From the NCBI GenBank assembly GCA_951799445.1, contig OX637295.1:23312001-23376000 (forward strand): a stretch of 64,000 nt of DNA, in the 5' to 3' direction. This document shows positions 10,990 to 22,669 of this stretch, one piece after another. The notes under the pieces are model-generated. The model was given only the letters and a program-made list of their open reading frames with translations. It did not search any database and was not told the DNA's origin. A program made the position numbers and the translations under genes. Origin of the DNA: Pseudisothecium myosuroides. Taxonomy: Eukaryota > Streptophyta > Bryopsida > Hypnales > Lembophyllaceae. The number at the start of each line of letters is the position of its first letter. The stretch's first letter is position 1.

Positions 10990-12403
10990 TTACGAGTCAT
11001 TGAAGCTCCCCGGGACGCCGCGAGCTATGAGCGCCTGTCGTTCCCTCTCCCTGTTGGCCTTCCCCTTCGCATAATACTCAGGATCTTCCGCCTGCCAGTC
11101 AAAAATCGGGTACTCCACATGCTCACAAGCCTTACAATCGGGGCGGCACTTGGTGAGATTCTTCAGACGCTCCTGAAGCTCTGCAGTGGATGGCAAAGGG
11201 GGTGGGGGAGCTCGTGGTGGGTTTGGATCTTGCAATGGCCTCCTGGCGGCTGTGCGGGCAGGCACTCTTTCATCAGATGCTGGACGCGGGGATCCAGCTG
11301 CAGCAGCATTCCTGGGCGCCGTTTGCACTTGCTGTCTCCGTGTGGCATTACGGGCGGACATCCGAGCCGGTTGAGGCGCTTGGGTGGGTTTGGTCCGAGC
11401 TTCTTCCTCCGGGTTGCTGGTCCTCTCTTTCAGCTTCCTGGGCTCAATCACAGTCCACCAGGTCTCGTCAGTCTAAAGCAGTCTAAGTCCAGGTACCAGT
11501 TCTAGGCAGTCTAAACGCGTCCAAGTGCAAGTTAAGGATGATATATTGATATACCGTATGAGCAAGCGACTGGACAAGGATCGGACTGTCCGACAAGGAT
11601 GGAGCTAGATCGAGCACTTACCCTGCGACCTCCTTTGGGTTTGCAGTCTCCACTTTCTCCTTGCCTTTGCGAGCAATTTCTGCACGTCTATTGCTCTCGT
11701 CAGGTGCCTCGTTCTCCCTCATATTTGCACTCGGATGCAGAAATTTCACTTTCCTGGGGGCCAGAGCCGGTTGCTGATCAGGTTCCTGAGCGGGCATCTC
11801 ACTGTTGGAACCCTCCAAAGAAGGCAAAAACGTTCTGAAGTCCGCAAGAATATCGTTGTGGCCTGCAAACAGCGTGTCTGCCAACTTGTACACGTCGTCG
11901 ATAGAACTGCTTTGTTTTTTATACAAGGCTAGAATCTCACAAAACTCCTTGTACTTGCTCTTTCCGAGAGCTTCGACCTTGTGCTTAAACATGATTCCTT
12001 GTTGTTTCGTCATTAAGATTTCGGGAGGTTTCGTCGAAGGGAGGGTGATCCGGTGGTCCTCGGGAAGGAACATGTTGAAGCCCAGGATCAGACTCGTGTG
12101 GCTCCGGAAGAGCTCCTTTACGCGACTGACGACGCCGGCAAGGTTCACTTGCTGCAGTCGTACGTCCCATGTGAGCTCCAAAAACTTCTGGTAGCTCTCC
12201 GGGTCGTCCTTGAATGTCGCCTTCACTTCTTTCACGTACTTCACGCCGGTCTCTTGGCTGATCACCGGCTCGTCGGTCACTTGGTCATTCTCCGCATAGG
12301 GTGCCACCGGCGATGAGTCTCGCTCTCGTTTGGGGGAAGGTTCAGATGGGACGTTTCCATGTTTTTCCCTCTCTCTTTTCCATTTCCTCAATGCTGCAGC
12401 CAT
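10990..12403 (-). CDS. SIN3-like protein with two PAH domains, no HDAC-interaction region (2 exons)
   Basis: Exon 1 is 12403-11622 and exon 2 is 11437-10990, joined by a GTAAGT donor and a CCCAG acceptor in matching phase (409 residues). Residues about 55-115 form PAH1 (YVKEVKATF, YQKFLEL, RVKELFRSH, LILGFNMFLP) and 133-194 form PAH2 (FCEILALYKKQ, VYKLADTLFAGH, LADFRTFLP). These paired amphipathic helices bind short helices of transcription factors in SIN3 co-repressors. The N-terminus is basic and probably nuclear. The C-terminus is low-complexity (proline, alanine, arginine) with a small CRPDCKACEH cluster. Plant SIN3-like proteins exceed 1000 residues and carry a HDAC-interaction domain after PAH3, which is absent here. 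It may be a short competitor or adaptor form, or a retained fragment. Exon 1 is well supported; the splice join is inferred. Confidence 0.75.
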
Positions 12404-14292
12404 TAATATTCGATCGACACTGACTCCTCGCAGTAGATTGGATAGGATACGTACAGAGCTCTACTTTCAGTTACCCTTGCAATGAATGTGAATCTCTTTT
12501 GTGATGTCCCGGCAGTAGATGCTTCGATCGCAACAAATCAACTGCGCAAATAAATACTGATGAGCTAGCAACTCTCTGTGAATCGAAGGGGGAAATCCAA
12601 ATCATAGGCTATGAATTAGATTAATTTCTGTCTTAGATTGCAACTCAAAGGTTCTAGGTTTCAGGTGGATACTACTGAAAACTCGAAACACTTGAAAGTT
12701 AAATTAAAACCATAGTTGAAACGTACAGGCCATTGAAATCAGCATCAAGAGAATATCACTGGGATGTTAATTAATTGTTTCAATCTCTCTATCGGTACGT
12801 TGGTTTAAACAACATCTTTCATAGTCAAGGTTATGTGTCTTCTTCAATTCCCCATGTCGGTTATTATGCTTCAACAGGGGTGAACTTTAATTGAACTCCA
12901 AACTCTCCCCTAGCTACACTGACGTACAGTTAATTAAGAATAAGGGATGAGCTGAGTCCTCCTACCTCATCCGCCTGGGCACCGCAGCCAACGTCCAGTA
13001 CTTTCGCAAACCAGCACTATAAGTGTCGCGAGTTGATCGATGGATCCTCTCTCGCACCAAGCAGCTAGCAATAAAAACCTGAGCTAGCTCGTTGAAACAT
13101 AACCACAGCGCAGAAAGCAAAGAACAAAAAGCAAATCAATGCAGAACCAGAGTCTGGGTCCGCCAGAGGCGAGGTCAGAGGCCAAGCGCATCAACAACGT
13201 AACTGTAATACAAGACTAAGTGGTCAATGGGAACTCACTTATATACCTAATTTCCCTCCTGACGAGATTCACTCCCAATTCGGTTCTTCTCTCGAGACTG
13301 TCTTTCCATCATCGAACCCTAGCCTCGTACCGAGTCCCATGCATCCGGGTTCACCAGTACAGGCTCTGGACATACACACAGCTAGCTAGCCACGGTAAGC
13401 CAATTTGCTCTTAAATTTCGTTAAATTGGTAAACTTTTCTGCGCCAAAAATTGTAACATACTTCTTGCCAAACTGCCAAAGCATTTAAAACTTGGACAAG
13501 TATAGTTTTGCGTTTCACGCTGCGCGTCCTGAAAAGTGCCAAAAGTACTGGAATACCGCCAATTCAAGGAAGTTGACATTTTTTGTTGCTTGTAGTGGCG
13601 GAAATTGACATCTTTTGAACTTTTCTAGAGCTTTGTGCACTTGTTTGTGCAGTTAATATAACAATGTTAGCGCTCAGATCGTGCCAATGTATAACGAATT
13701 ACTTTGAGTGTGACGATTAGTTGATGCTTGACTAGCTGGAGGGAAGCAGTGGACGGGTAGGTATGTCGATCGATCTCGGTAGTCAGTATGTATGAAAACT
13801 CCTACAGATTCTCAAATTCATTGGATGTTCGTTACGTTAGGTGGTAGTTGATGTCCATGGTAAACTAGGCTTTCCAATATAGTAAGGAACAAGCGCATTG
13901 GCGCAATTTTTAGTTCCGCATGCACCAGCAACCTGCAACCGGACAACCAAGCCTCTCATCGATATTTTCATTTAGAACTTTGGACATGTATTTGCACTTG
14001 AAGGTTACATTTTTAGGCAATCCTGATTCATTTTCCTTTTCATAATTTTGACAACCCTGATTCACAGGGCTTTTAGGAATCTAAAATGCGTTATTTGAGG
14101 GATGAGGTTACCGCCATGATTAATTGTGGCAAAAGAAATGGAACGAGGGGTTTGATTTCATTTTGAGAACTCAAGGCTCAATATTTCATCCTGCACACTG
14201 CGTCACTGCCAGGCTTCTGATGCACAAAAAAAATTTCGGCTAGGATCACATTCGTTAAAACGGTTTGTGAAGTCCGAAGTGCACAGAGGCGC
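12404..14292. other. Intergenic region with possible promoter elements, no gene confirmed
   Basis: The first 100 bases are the likely promoter and 5' UTR of the PAH gene. Around 13015-13140 the plus strand has a TATA-like CTATAAGT and AC-rich leader-like sequence, followed by an ATG at 13140 that opens only 26 codons. Around 13220-13410 there is moderately GC-rich sequence ending at a GTAAGC donor-like site. Together these could be the 5' end of an unrecognised plus-strand transcript, but no coding exon can be supported. From 13420 to 14292 nothing is seen. Confidence 0.3.
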
Positions 14293-15295
14293 GTGGATTC
14301 TATTTCAAATCCTATTTCAACATCTTACATGGATAGACTTCGGAGTGGGAGAAGACGGCATTACAAGGGGCCTGAAATCAAAGTCGATCCACGTAATACA
14401 TATCCAAATACTTCTTCAACAACGAAACAATATAAACCCATAGTGGGAGATTGTCATTATTGTATAACCGACCACATACAAGGGCATTGTTCAAACTTGT
14501 TTTCATCTAAGAATAATAATTATGATGATATTAACAATAGAAAATCAAGATTACAAATTACAACTGAATGTAAATTATTACACAAAAGATGTTCTATGGT
14601 AACCTCACCAGTTTGAAATTGTATATTAGAATACAAGAATAAAACTCTGGGTGAATTAATTCCAATACTTGGACATAAAAATGACAAAGCATTCTATAAT
14701 TTTTGATTTGGAATAACATTTATTAATATGCAGAAGCAATGGGAGAGTACAAATGCATCGGGAGAACGAAGTAGGAAAATGCAAAATGTAGGACAAATAA
14801 GATATAATTTATATTAAAAATCTAGAAATCTAGTGGTAGTGTTGGAACCATACATTGAGAGTACTGGTAGCTTTCTAGATATGTAGAAAATTTAATACAA
14901 AGGTGATTGCAAGAAACACTCAATGTACTGTTTCCTAGCATACGTTGAATGCGGAAGTGGTTTTCTAGCATAAGTATTGCAAAAATAATACAATGCATAT
15001 GAAATTCATAACAAAGGTTCATATTGCAATTGTTGACTTACTTGAATTATTTCCATATTTTCAAAACTTAATTTAGTAGGTCAAAGTGAATTTTGAATAT
15101 GTTACAGGCGATTTTGATTTACTATTGAGCATCCATTGTGAAGAATTTGGAGCTCAAATTTGATAAGCATGCTTTACAAGCATCCTTCTTTTAAAACCTT
15201 CTTAGGAGAAGGATTTTGAAAAGAGTTCTTTAAGTCTCTTGTACTTTGTCTTAAATTGTGCTTCACTTACTATGAATTTTTGAACAAATAAAAAT
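14293..15295. other. AT-rich DNA, no gene seen
   Basis: A 107-codon frame at 14293-14616 (+) has no recognisable domain and an asparagine/threonine/serine-rich composition expected by chance here. No TIRs or RNA features are seen. Confidence 0.4.
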
Positions 15296-15299
15296 TATA

Positions 15300-16024
15300 G
15301 GGTGATTGCAAAAAAGACCTATACTATTTTGCGTCACAATTGAAGTGACGGAGTTGTCATTGGCTATAACTTTTGAAGCATGAATCCAATTAACTTGAAA
15401 TTTTTATTAGAGATGGCTAACTTGATAATATTTATATCCCTTATTTTTTAGAAATTTTCAAAAATCATTTTATATTTAAATTTCAATTTAGCTAATTTAT
15501 CACACTTTGTGGTTTAGGGGTTTTAGTATTGCCAGGGAGTATCCAAAATTAATGATCGAGAGCTAAAATTTCTGTGGTCTATTCCCAAGAAGTCATATTT
15601 CTACCAAAGGAAATTTAAAAACATTTTATTTTATGTCCTCCACATGCGTGCGAATAGGGCTCCCTTGCGCGCACATTTTTTAATATTGAAGATGGTTTTA
15701 AGATCATTCTTTCGGTGAAATCTCTTCATCATAAAATTCTCCTAAATTGAAAATTTTTAGTTTTTTTAAAAATTTATTTTCCTATTTTTACAAATTAAAA
15801 TGTAAAAGTACCTATTTTCATGAGATTTTGCACTTTTCTAGTTCTCCTACTTAGAGAAATTTTCTATGCTTTTCCTCCATAGGGTACCTTCTTCTTAAAA
15901 GTGTGTACATTAAAAATATTTTTCACATTCTTTTAAAAAAAAATTCTAATTATACAATATTCCCCAAAAAATAATTACTATGGAAAACGCTACAAAAATT
16001 GGTTGGTGTTTCTTGCAATGACCC
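15300..16024. mobile_element. GGGTGATTGC-family transposon, copy 1 (725 bp, TATA 4-bp duplication)
   Basis: The element starts GGGTGATTGCAAAAAAGACC and ends TTTCTTGCAATGACCC, an inverted pair. It is flanked by TATA on both sides (15296-15299 and 16025-16028). It aligns along its length with the element at 17207-18860, except that the latter carries a nested insertion. It has no coding capacity. Three members share the termini and a 4-bp duplication, so the duplication length is credible. The superfamily is not assigned; 4-bp duplications are known for Sola and Chapaev types. Confidence 0.8.
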
Positions 16025-16689
16025 TATAATTCTATGTTTTCTTAGGGCTTACTTCTTTCTAGTGATTTGGAAACAATGGCCACATTTATCCTGAAGTGGT
16101 GTGAGTCCTAGTTTGTTACTTGAGCCTCAAAGTTCTTTTAATTTATTCTACATTTTATTGTTAAGTTTTATATATCAAAATCCCTAAAAGGAGTGTTAAA
16201 TCATAATAGGTGAAGTACTTACCAATATACTTCTATATAGGTGGAATAGTATTTTGTCCATAAAAGCTCAAAATACTCTAATATCTTGCTTTTAAATAGA
16301 TTAGATTTCCTAAAGATAGTAAAAATTTAAGTTTGAAGGATCAATTGATAATACCTTTCCAATCCCCAAACCTAAGAGTGTATGTAAAAAACTTGGCTAA
16401 AATAGAATTTAAATTTTTATAGGTATGGGCATTTTCATTGAAATGGCGATATTCCAAGTGCTACTTTGACGGTGTGCCATTTTCACCATCTAGGAATGGT
16501 ATAGATTTGAGAATGAGTATTCTGAACCATCTATGACATATATATAGATTTAGAACAACCGTTTTGAATTGTTTTCATGCCATTTTAAAATAATATTGCC
16601 ATTTTAATGAAATTGCACATAGGTGTAAATTCATATTACACTTAGATATACTGTCAGGAACAAAAAGTGGAGACCGGGTGCTCAACTTT

Positions 16690-17100
16690 TGTATTACATG
16701 TAGGGATCATTGGCATTAAAACAACTTAGAAGACATCTTTTGTTAAAATTATATGGAATTAAACTGACCAAAAAGTTGAGTGAAGATCAAATTAAATAAA
16801 ATAGATGTAGCAAATGTTAAATTGTATGTTTATTAAATAAGATTTTCACAATATATATCTGTACTTTAAATTAGGTAGTTTATTTCTTGCATATGCAACT
16901 TATGTATTATATGCAAGGGTCATAGGCATTAAAATGGCTTAGAGGACGACTTTTGTAAAAATTATATCAATTCAAAAGACCAAAAAATTAGGTGAAGACC
17001 ATTTTTTTTTTAAATGTAGGAAATGTTGAGCTGCATACATATTAGAATATAAACTTACAATATATACAAAGAATTGAAACACCTATACATAGTTTTTAAA
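16690..17100. repeat. Diverged tandem duplication, about 213-bp unit
   Basis: Two adjacent units begin TGTATTACATG (16690) and TGTATTATATG (16903). They share GGCATTAAAA, CTTTTGT and GACCAAAAA blocks in the same order. A third partial trace (GACCAAAAAGTTGGGTA) follows near 17146. No coding potential is seen. Confidence 0.6.
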
Positions 17101-17206
17101 ATTCCGTACAAGAAGTCCTCTCCAATTAAAATTAATTTTTTATTAAAAAGACCAAAAAGTTGGGTAGCTTGTCTCATGATACATTATTAAAAAAAACTCA
17201 TATAAT

Positions 17207-18860
17207 GGATGATTTCAAGAAAGACCAGTACTAATTTGCATCACATTTGGAATGACAGAGTTGTCATCTGCTATAACTTTTGAATCATGAACTTGATGAA
17301 CTTGAATTTTTTATTAGAGATGGCTAACTTGATAGTATTCAGATCCCTTATTTTTCAAAAAATTTCAAAAATTATTTTATATATAAATTTCAATTTAGCT
17401 AATTTGTCACACTTTGTGGTTTAAGAGTTTTTAGTACTGGAGAGTACCCAAAATTATTGATCTAGAGCTAAAAATTTGCGGTCTATTCCTACACTAGGTA
17501 GACATGTGCCTACCAAAGGTCACTTAAAAAAAATTATTTTATGTCCTCTACATGCATGCTAACAAGGCTCCTTTGTGCGTGCATTTCTGAACATTCGGAA
17601 GATGGTTTTAAGATCATTCTTTTGGTGAAATCTCATCACCATCAACTTTTTTCTAATGGCCAATTTTTAGTTTTTAAAAAAATTGCTTTTCCTATTTTTC
17701 ACAAATTAAAATGCGAAAATACCTATTTTCATGAGATTTTGCACTTTTATAGTTCTCCTACTTAGAGAACTTTTCTATGCTTTTCCTTCCTAGGATACCT
17801 TCTTCTTAACCCTTAAAGTTCCATTGTCCCCTTGGGAGACAAAATGGATTTTGGGCAGGCTCTTACGGCTTCAATATTTGTTGTGGTTTTCTAAAGTTTT
17901 AGAAGAAGATAAAAAAATACATTAGCTTTCCGAGAATATAATTTTATTTCAATCGGAGCTTGGGAGCAAAAATTATGGCACAAAAAGTCCTTTTTTTAGT
18001 TTGGCAAGCAAAGCAAAATCCTCAAAAACACTTAAAATAAAAAAATTTAAAATTTTGTTATGCATAGATTATATTTTTTTCTACATGGGAAGCTTTGATT
18101 TATTCCATTTGGATTTGTTACGTGAAAGTTATGGACAATCTTGCTTTTTGGGCAATCAAAGCATCTTTTTGAAAAAATAACTTGTAGGATTCATTTTTTA
18201 CCTTAATTTTTATATTTTTCAAAAAAAAAATGTTTTGCAAGGTTAAGATCTCTTGCTAGAACAATCTCACCTTTGAGATTAGTGTATTTTAATTCCATCT
18301 TAAAGCTATTAACAATTTAGAGTTTTGCTCAATCTTGAACCTACTTCTACTTAACAATTTTTTAATGAGTGAAAACTAAATGTGTGTTTTTTGAATTTTT
18401 TTTCTATACTCTCAATCATTCATCATACAAAATTAGAAATTCAAAATCAGTAGAGCCAAAAATTTTAAATTATAAAGGTTCAAAGCCAAAAAATGCAATT
18501 GAGCAAGGTGCATAAAAAACTTGTTTTTTTAAAATTTAAATGCAAATATCTTGCAATCTACACAGTCAAAGTTTTTGAAATTTCTTCCATACATTTTTGT
18601 ACTAGTCTAGTATAAGATCCTATGATTATATATGCAAAAAAAAACATTTTAAAATACTTTTTGCTCTTTGCTATAGAAATGGCTATTTTGAATGGTTTTT
18701 GATAGAAAAGAGGTCCCAGGACTTTAAAGATTAAAGGTGTGTACATTAAAAATGTTTTTCACATTTAAGAAAATTATTTTTCTAATTAGAAAATACTCCC
18801 CCAAAAATGAGCATTGTAGAAAACGCTACAAAATCCGCATAATGTTTTTTGCAATGACCC
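17207..18860. mobile_element. GGGTGATTGC-family transposon, copy 2, interrupted by a TTAA element
   Basis: It begins GGATGATTTCAAGAAAGACC and ends TTTTTTGCAATGACCC, flanked by TAAT on both sides (17203-17206 and 18861-18864). Without the nested element at 17810-18730 and its extra TTAA, the length is about 729 bp, matching copy 1. Left half: TAACTTTTGAATCATGAAC, and ATGCATGC in place of ACATGCGTGC of copy 1. Right half: GTGTACATTAAAAATG. Confidence 0.8.
17810..18730 (+). mobile_element. TTAA piggyBac-like non-autonomous element 1, nested in a GGGTG element
   Basis: TIRs are CCCTTAAAGTTCC on the left and the related GGACTTTAAAGA on the right. TTAA lies on each side (17806-17809 and 18731-18734). 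The undisturbed sister sequence at 15888-15915 reads CTTCTTAAAAGTGTG, showing one TTAA at the empty site. TTAA duplication is the signature of piggyBac. There is no transposase inside; open frames are AT-rich chance frames. Confidence 0.85.
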
Positions 18861-19226
18861 TAATTAGGTTTTAATGCTATTATTGTCTTCAAAGAATATT
18901 CATTTAATATATAATTAAAATTTTGGATTCCTTGTTAAAAGGGCTATAGGAATTTTCTACATTAAGACAAATCATATTCCTTGAGGTTGGACTAAAATGC
19001 ATTATAAATTATTATAATCAAGGCCGTATAATATGGAAAGTTGCGTACCAAAGGTTGGTTGGTTGGTTTTTGTTTGTTTGATATAATGAGATCTAAAAAT
19101 TTGTGAGTCCCTTGGCCTCGTTTTTGGTATTGTTGGAAAGCTCTCTACAAGGAAGGATGCGTAGACTTTGTTTTGTAACTTTTGGACCTACAGTGTGAAA
19201 GCTATGGATTTTTGAATTATTTTTAA

Positions 19227-20155
19227 CCCCTAAAGGACCAAGGCCTTTTTTTTGCCAAAAAACACTTAAAACTGCCATATCTACAGCAAAGAGTACAAAA
19301 AATTGAAAATTGTTTTTTTCCATATCTAACCATAGGATCTTATTCCTAACTAGTATGAGAGTGTGTGGAAAAAAATTAGAATTTTTGACCACACAGATTG
19401 CAAGATATCTGCGTTTAAACTTTAAAGTGAAAAAAACAAGTTTTTCAACACATTGCGGGACTAGATTTTTTGACTTTGAACATTTTTAACTTAAAATTTT
19501 TACACTACAAAGTTTTGAGCTTTAAATCTTTATTGTGGAGAATTGAGTTGAGAGTCTAGGGGGAAAAAAAATTCAAAAAAACTTAATTATCATTCTTAAA
19601 ATAATTTTTAAGTAGAAGTAGATACAAGATAGAAAAAAATCTAAAATATTCATATATTTTAGATAGAATTAAAATGCACTAATTCCAATGGTGAGATTAT
19701 TCTAGCAATTAAATTATACTATGAAAAAAAAATTGAAAAATTGAAAAAATTGCATACAAAAATGAATCCTACAAGTTATTTTTTTCAAGAAGATACTTTA
19801 ACTGCCTGAATAACAAGAATGTCCATAACTTTCCCATAACAAATCCAAATGAAATGAATCAAAGCTTTTCAGATAGACAAAAATATAATCTATGAGAAAA
19901 AAAATTCAAGAAAAAATTCAAATTTTTGTCCATTTGTTTTTTGCTACCCGGGCTGCCCCCTATCACTTGTTTTGAGCTTTTTTGGTCATAACTTTTGTTC
20001 CCGGGCACCAATTGTAAAAAAAATTATATTTCTACAAAGCTTATTAGTTTTTCTATCTCCAAAAAAAATTTCAAAAAATCACGAAAAATTTTCAACGCGT
20101 AGGTACCTGCCCAAAAACGCATTTGTCCTCTGAAGGGACAATGGTCCTTTAGGGG
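19227..20155 (-). mobile_element. TTAA piggyBac-like non-autonomous element 2 (929 bp)
   Basis: The left end is CCCCTAAAGGACCAAGGCC and the right end is GGTCCTTTAGGGG, with TTAA on both sides (19223-19226 and 20156-20159). It runs opposite to the copies at 20500 and 40121. The block nearest the left end (AAACTGCCATATCTA) and the right-end block (GTACCTGCCCAAAAACGCA) recur in the other copies. The 99-codon minus-strand frame over its left end is shared only because the DNA is shared. Confidence 0.85.
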
Positions 20156-20229
20156 TTAAATTAAAAATTGAAATAAATTTTCTTTTATTTTGGAAGAACC
20201 TTAACATGTCTTAACGCATTCTATGTCTA

Positions 20230-20498
20230 AATGCCATGAAACAAAACCCCTTAGCATTCTTCTGTGCACAAAGCTTTCTATTCATATTAAGAATGCAACC
20301 TCTCACATTGCAACAAGGCCCTTGCACTCCTTCATGCAAAATGCTTTCTATTTGTATTATAAAAGCACCCTCTTTCACTGCAATAAAGCCCTTGCACTCC
20401 TTCATGCATAAAGCTTTCTGTTCATATCAACAATGCAACCTCTTACACCGCAACAAAACCCTTGCACACCTTGCGCATAAAGCTTTCTATTTGTATTA
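20230..20498 (+). repeat. Minisatellite, about 70-bp unit, near 3.7 copies
   Basis: The block AAGCTTTCTATTCATAT recurs at 20271, 20341, 20411 and 20480, a period of 70, 70 and 69. Each unit also has GCAACAAGGCCCTTGCAC-like and CTCCTTCATGCA-like parts. Frames open across it only because the period is close to a multiple of three. Its right end is cut by a TTAA element. Confidence 0.85.
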
Positions 20499-20499
20499 A

Positions 20500-21424
20500 C
20501 CCCTAAAGGACCGTTGTCCCTTAGGGGGACAAATGTGTTTTCGGGCAGGTACCTACGGGCTGAATTTTTTTTGTGATTTTTTTGAAACTTTTTTTGAAGA
20601 TAGAAAAATTAATAAGCTTTGTGGGAATATACTTTTTTTTCACAATTGGTGCCTGGGAACAACAATTATGACCAAATAAGCTCAAAATAGGGGACGGGGG
20701 GCAGCCTAAGTAGCAAAAAAAAATTGCAAAAATTTGAATTTTTTTTTATATATTTTTTTTCTCATAGATTATATTTTTGTCTATTTGGAAAGCTATGATT
20801 CATTTCATTTGGATTTGTTATGAGAAAGTTATGGACATTCTTGTTTTTCGGGCAATTAGAGCATCTTCTTGAAAAAAATGACTTGTAGGATTCATTTCTG
20901 AATGCAATTTTTCAAATTTTTCAATTTTTTTTTGTATGGTTTAGTTTATTTTCTAGAATAATATCACTATTGGGATTAGTGCATTTTAATTCCATCTAAA
21001 ATATATGAATGTTTTAAATTTTCCTTCTATTTTGTACCTACTTCTACTTAACAATTTTTTTAAGAATGGTAATTAAGTTTTTTTGAATTTATTTTTTCCC
21101 CTAGACTCTCTTCTCAATTCTCCACTATATGTATTTAAAGCTCAAAACTTTGAAGTGCAAAAAACTTAAGTTAAAAATGTTCAAAGTCAAAAAATCCAGT
21201 CCCACAATGTGCTAAAAAATTTGTTTTTTCCACTTTAAATGCAAATATCTTGCAATCTGTGCGGTCAAAAATTCTGAAATTTTTTCCACACTTTTTTAAA
21301 CTACTTAGGTGTAAGATCCTATGTTTAGATGTGAAAAAAAAAATTAAATTTTTTTTACTCTTTGCTATAGAAATGGTAGTTTTCAGTGTTTTTTGGCAAA
21401 AAAAAGGCCTCGGTCCTTTAGGAA
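20500..21424 (+). mobile_element. TTAA piggyBac-like non-autonomous element 3, inserted in the minisatellite
   Basis: It begins CCCCTAAAGGACCGTTGTCC and ends GGTCCTTTAGGAA, with TTAA at 20496-20499 and 21425-21428. The right flank (CTTCTCACACC) resembles the minisatellite's CCTCTTACACC block, so the target was a TTAA within a repeat unit. The internal sequence matches elements 2, 4 and 6. Confidence 0.85.
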
Positions 21425-21428
21425 TTAA

Positions 21429-22669
21429 ACTTCTCACACCACAATTATGTAGAGGATAAAGAGATTCTTGATGGACATTTGCACGATCAAAATGCATAAC
21501 AAGACTCAAGATTACGTGACAATAAAACACTTCAGAATTAATCACGATTAATCCAAGATTCTATTCAAATAGACTATAAAACAAAATTCACTTCGCAATT
21601 ACTTTGAAAAGTAGCACTTTCATTATTACAAAGGGATTGTCATCTATACCTTAAGTTAGATTAATTGTTTGTTTTGTTTGATATGATAAGATCTCCTAGA
21701 TTATATATCCCTCGGTTGAGTTCTTGGTATTATTGAAAAGCTCCTTGCCGGAAGAGGTGTACATGCTTTGTTTCATGGTGTTTGGATCTACGGTGTGAAA
21801 GTTATTGAATTTTTAAGTTTTTAAGAATCCAAAATAAGAAAATAAGAAAGTTACTTTTCCATTTATTTTGGCTATAACAACGGCATAGGGTATACTAGTG
21901 AATAATTGAAACATCTATTTTGTTAACCTTGCAGAGCATCTAATGGGTGTGTTAGAAGTAGATGTTGGAATAGTATTTCTAATTTATACTAGAGGGCCCT
22001 TTGATCCTTTTGAGATCTGTGAGCCCTCAAGTTAGCACTTGGAACTTTAGGTTTATTTTTCACGATTTATTGTTAGTTTTAGTGTTAATTCATGCAAAAT
22101 AGCATGAATTAATTAAGAGGATTTTGGTACAAGTTCATACCAGATTAGTCAGGAGTCTTCCTAAAATCGTAAAAAGCACAAAATACTCTACTTTTTATGT
22201 TTAGGTCTTAGTTTAGTGTCTTAGAGTTTAGATTAACGTTTTAGAGAGAAGTGAGGATGTGAGAGTTAGCCAGTTTTAGTGTCTTGTCCATATAAACTCA
22301 ACCTGTGGAGTGCATGTGACAGCCTGATTAAATTATAAGAGTCTATATTCGGGTTTAGAAGTATCTAGATCCAATTCATGTGGAATTTGGACTAGCTATG
22401 TGAAGATCTGCAGGTGTTTAAGAATATGAACCAGAATGCAAAGTAAAAGAAAGGCTAGGTTATTAGAGCTTACAAAAAGATGCTTTTAGGATAAAAGCAT
22501 GCCAAGAGGTCAACATCGGAACTAATCATCCACAACAAACTCCAATACCAGAATGATTTATCCCTTAGGCGGAAATTATTAAAAAATTACTAAATTTAGC
22601 ATCCTTATTGAAGGTTTGGTTTTGCCCTTAGCTTTTAGACACTTTCTTGAGGATTGTCCAAAAATTTCG
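21429..22669. other. Repeat-derived DNA, no gene seen
   Basis: AT-rich with no convincing frame. The part after about 22280 (GTGCATGTGAC, GATTAAATTATAAGAG) weakly resembles 25335-25390 and may belong to the LTR-like repeat that follows. Confidence 0.35.

Noticed and set aside
13140..13220. Possible 26-codon gene start (ATG at 13140) after a leader-like region
   Set aside because: Too short, no following exon can be joined with confidence, and no recognisable protein.
14293..14616. 107-codon plus-strand frame
   Set aside because: No domain, Asn/Thr/Ser-rich composition, AT-rich surroundings; probably chance.
19093..19392. 99-codon minus-strand frame resembling frames at 21250, 40869 and 49493
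   Set aside because: The similarity comes from the shared right-end block of the TTAA elements. The frames are low-complexity (Phe/Lys-rich), start outside the element in some copies, and are not kept in the divergent copies.
20236..20499. 87-codon frame of repeated peptide units
   Set aside because: It is the 70-bp minisatellite read through; the units shift frame relative to each other and the composition is not protein-like.
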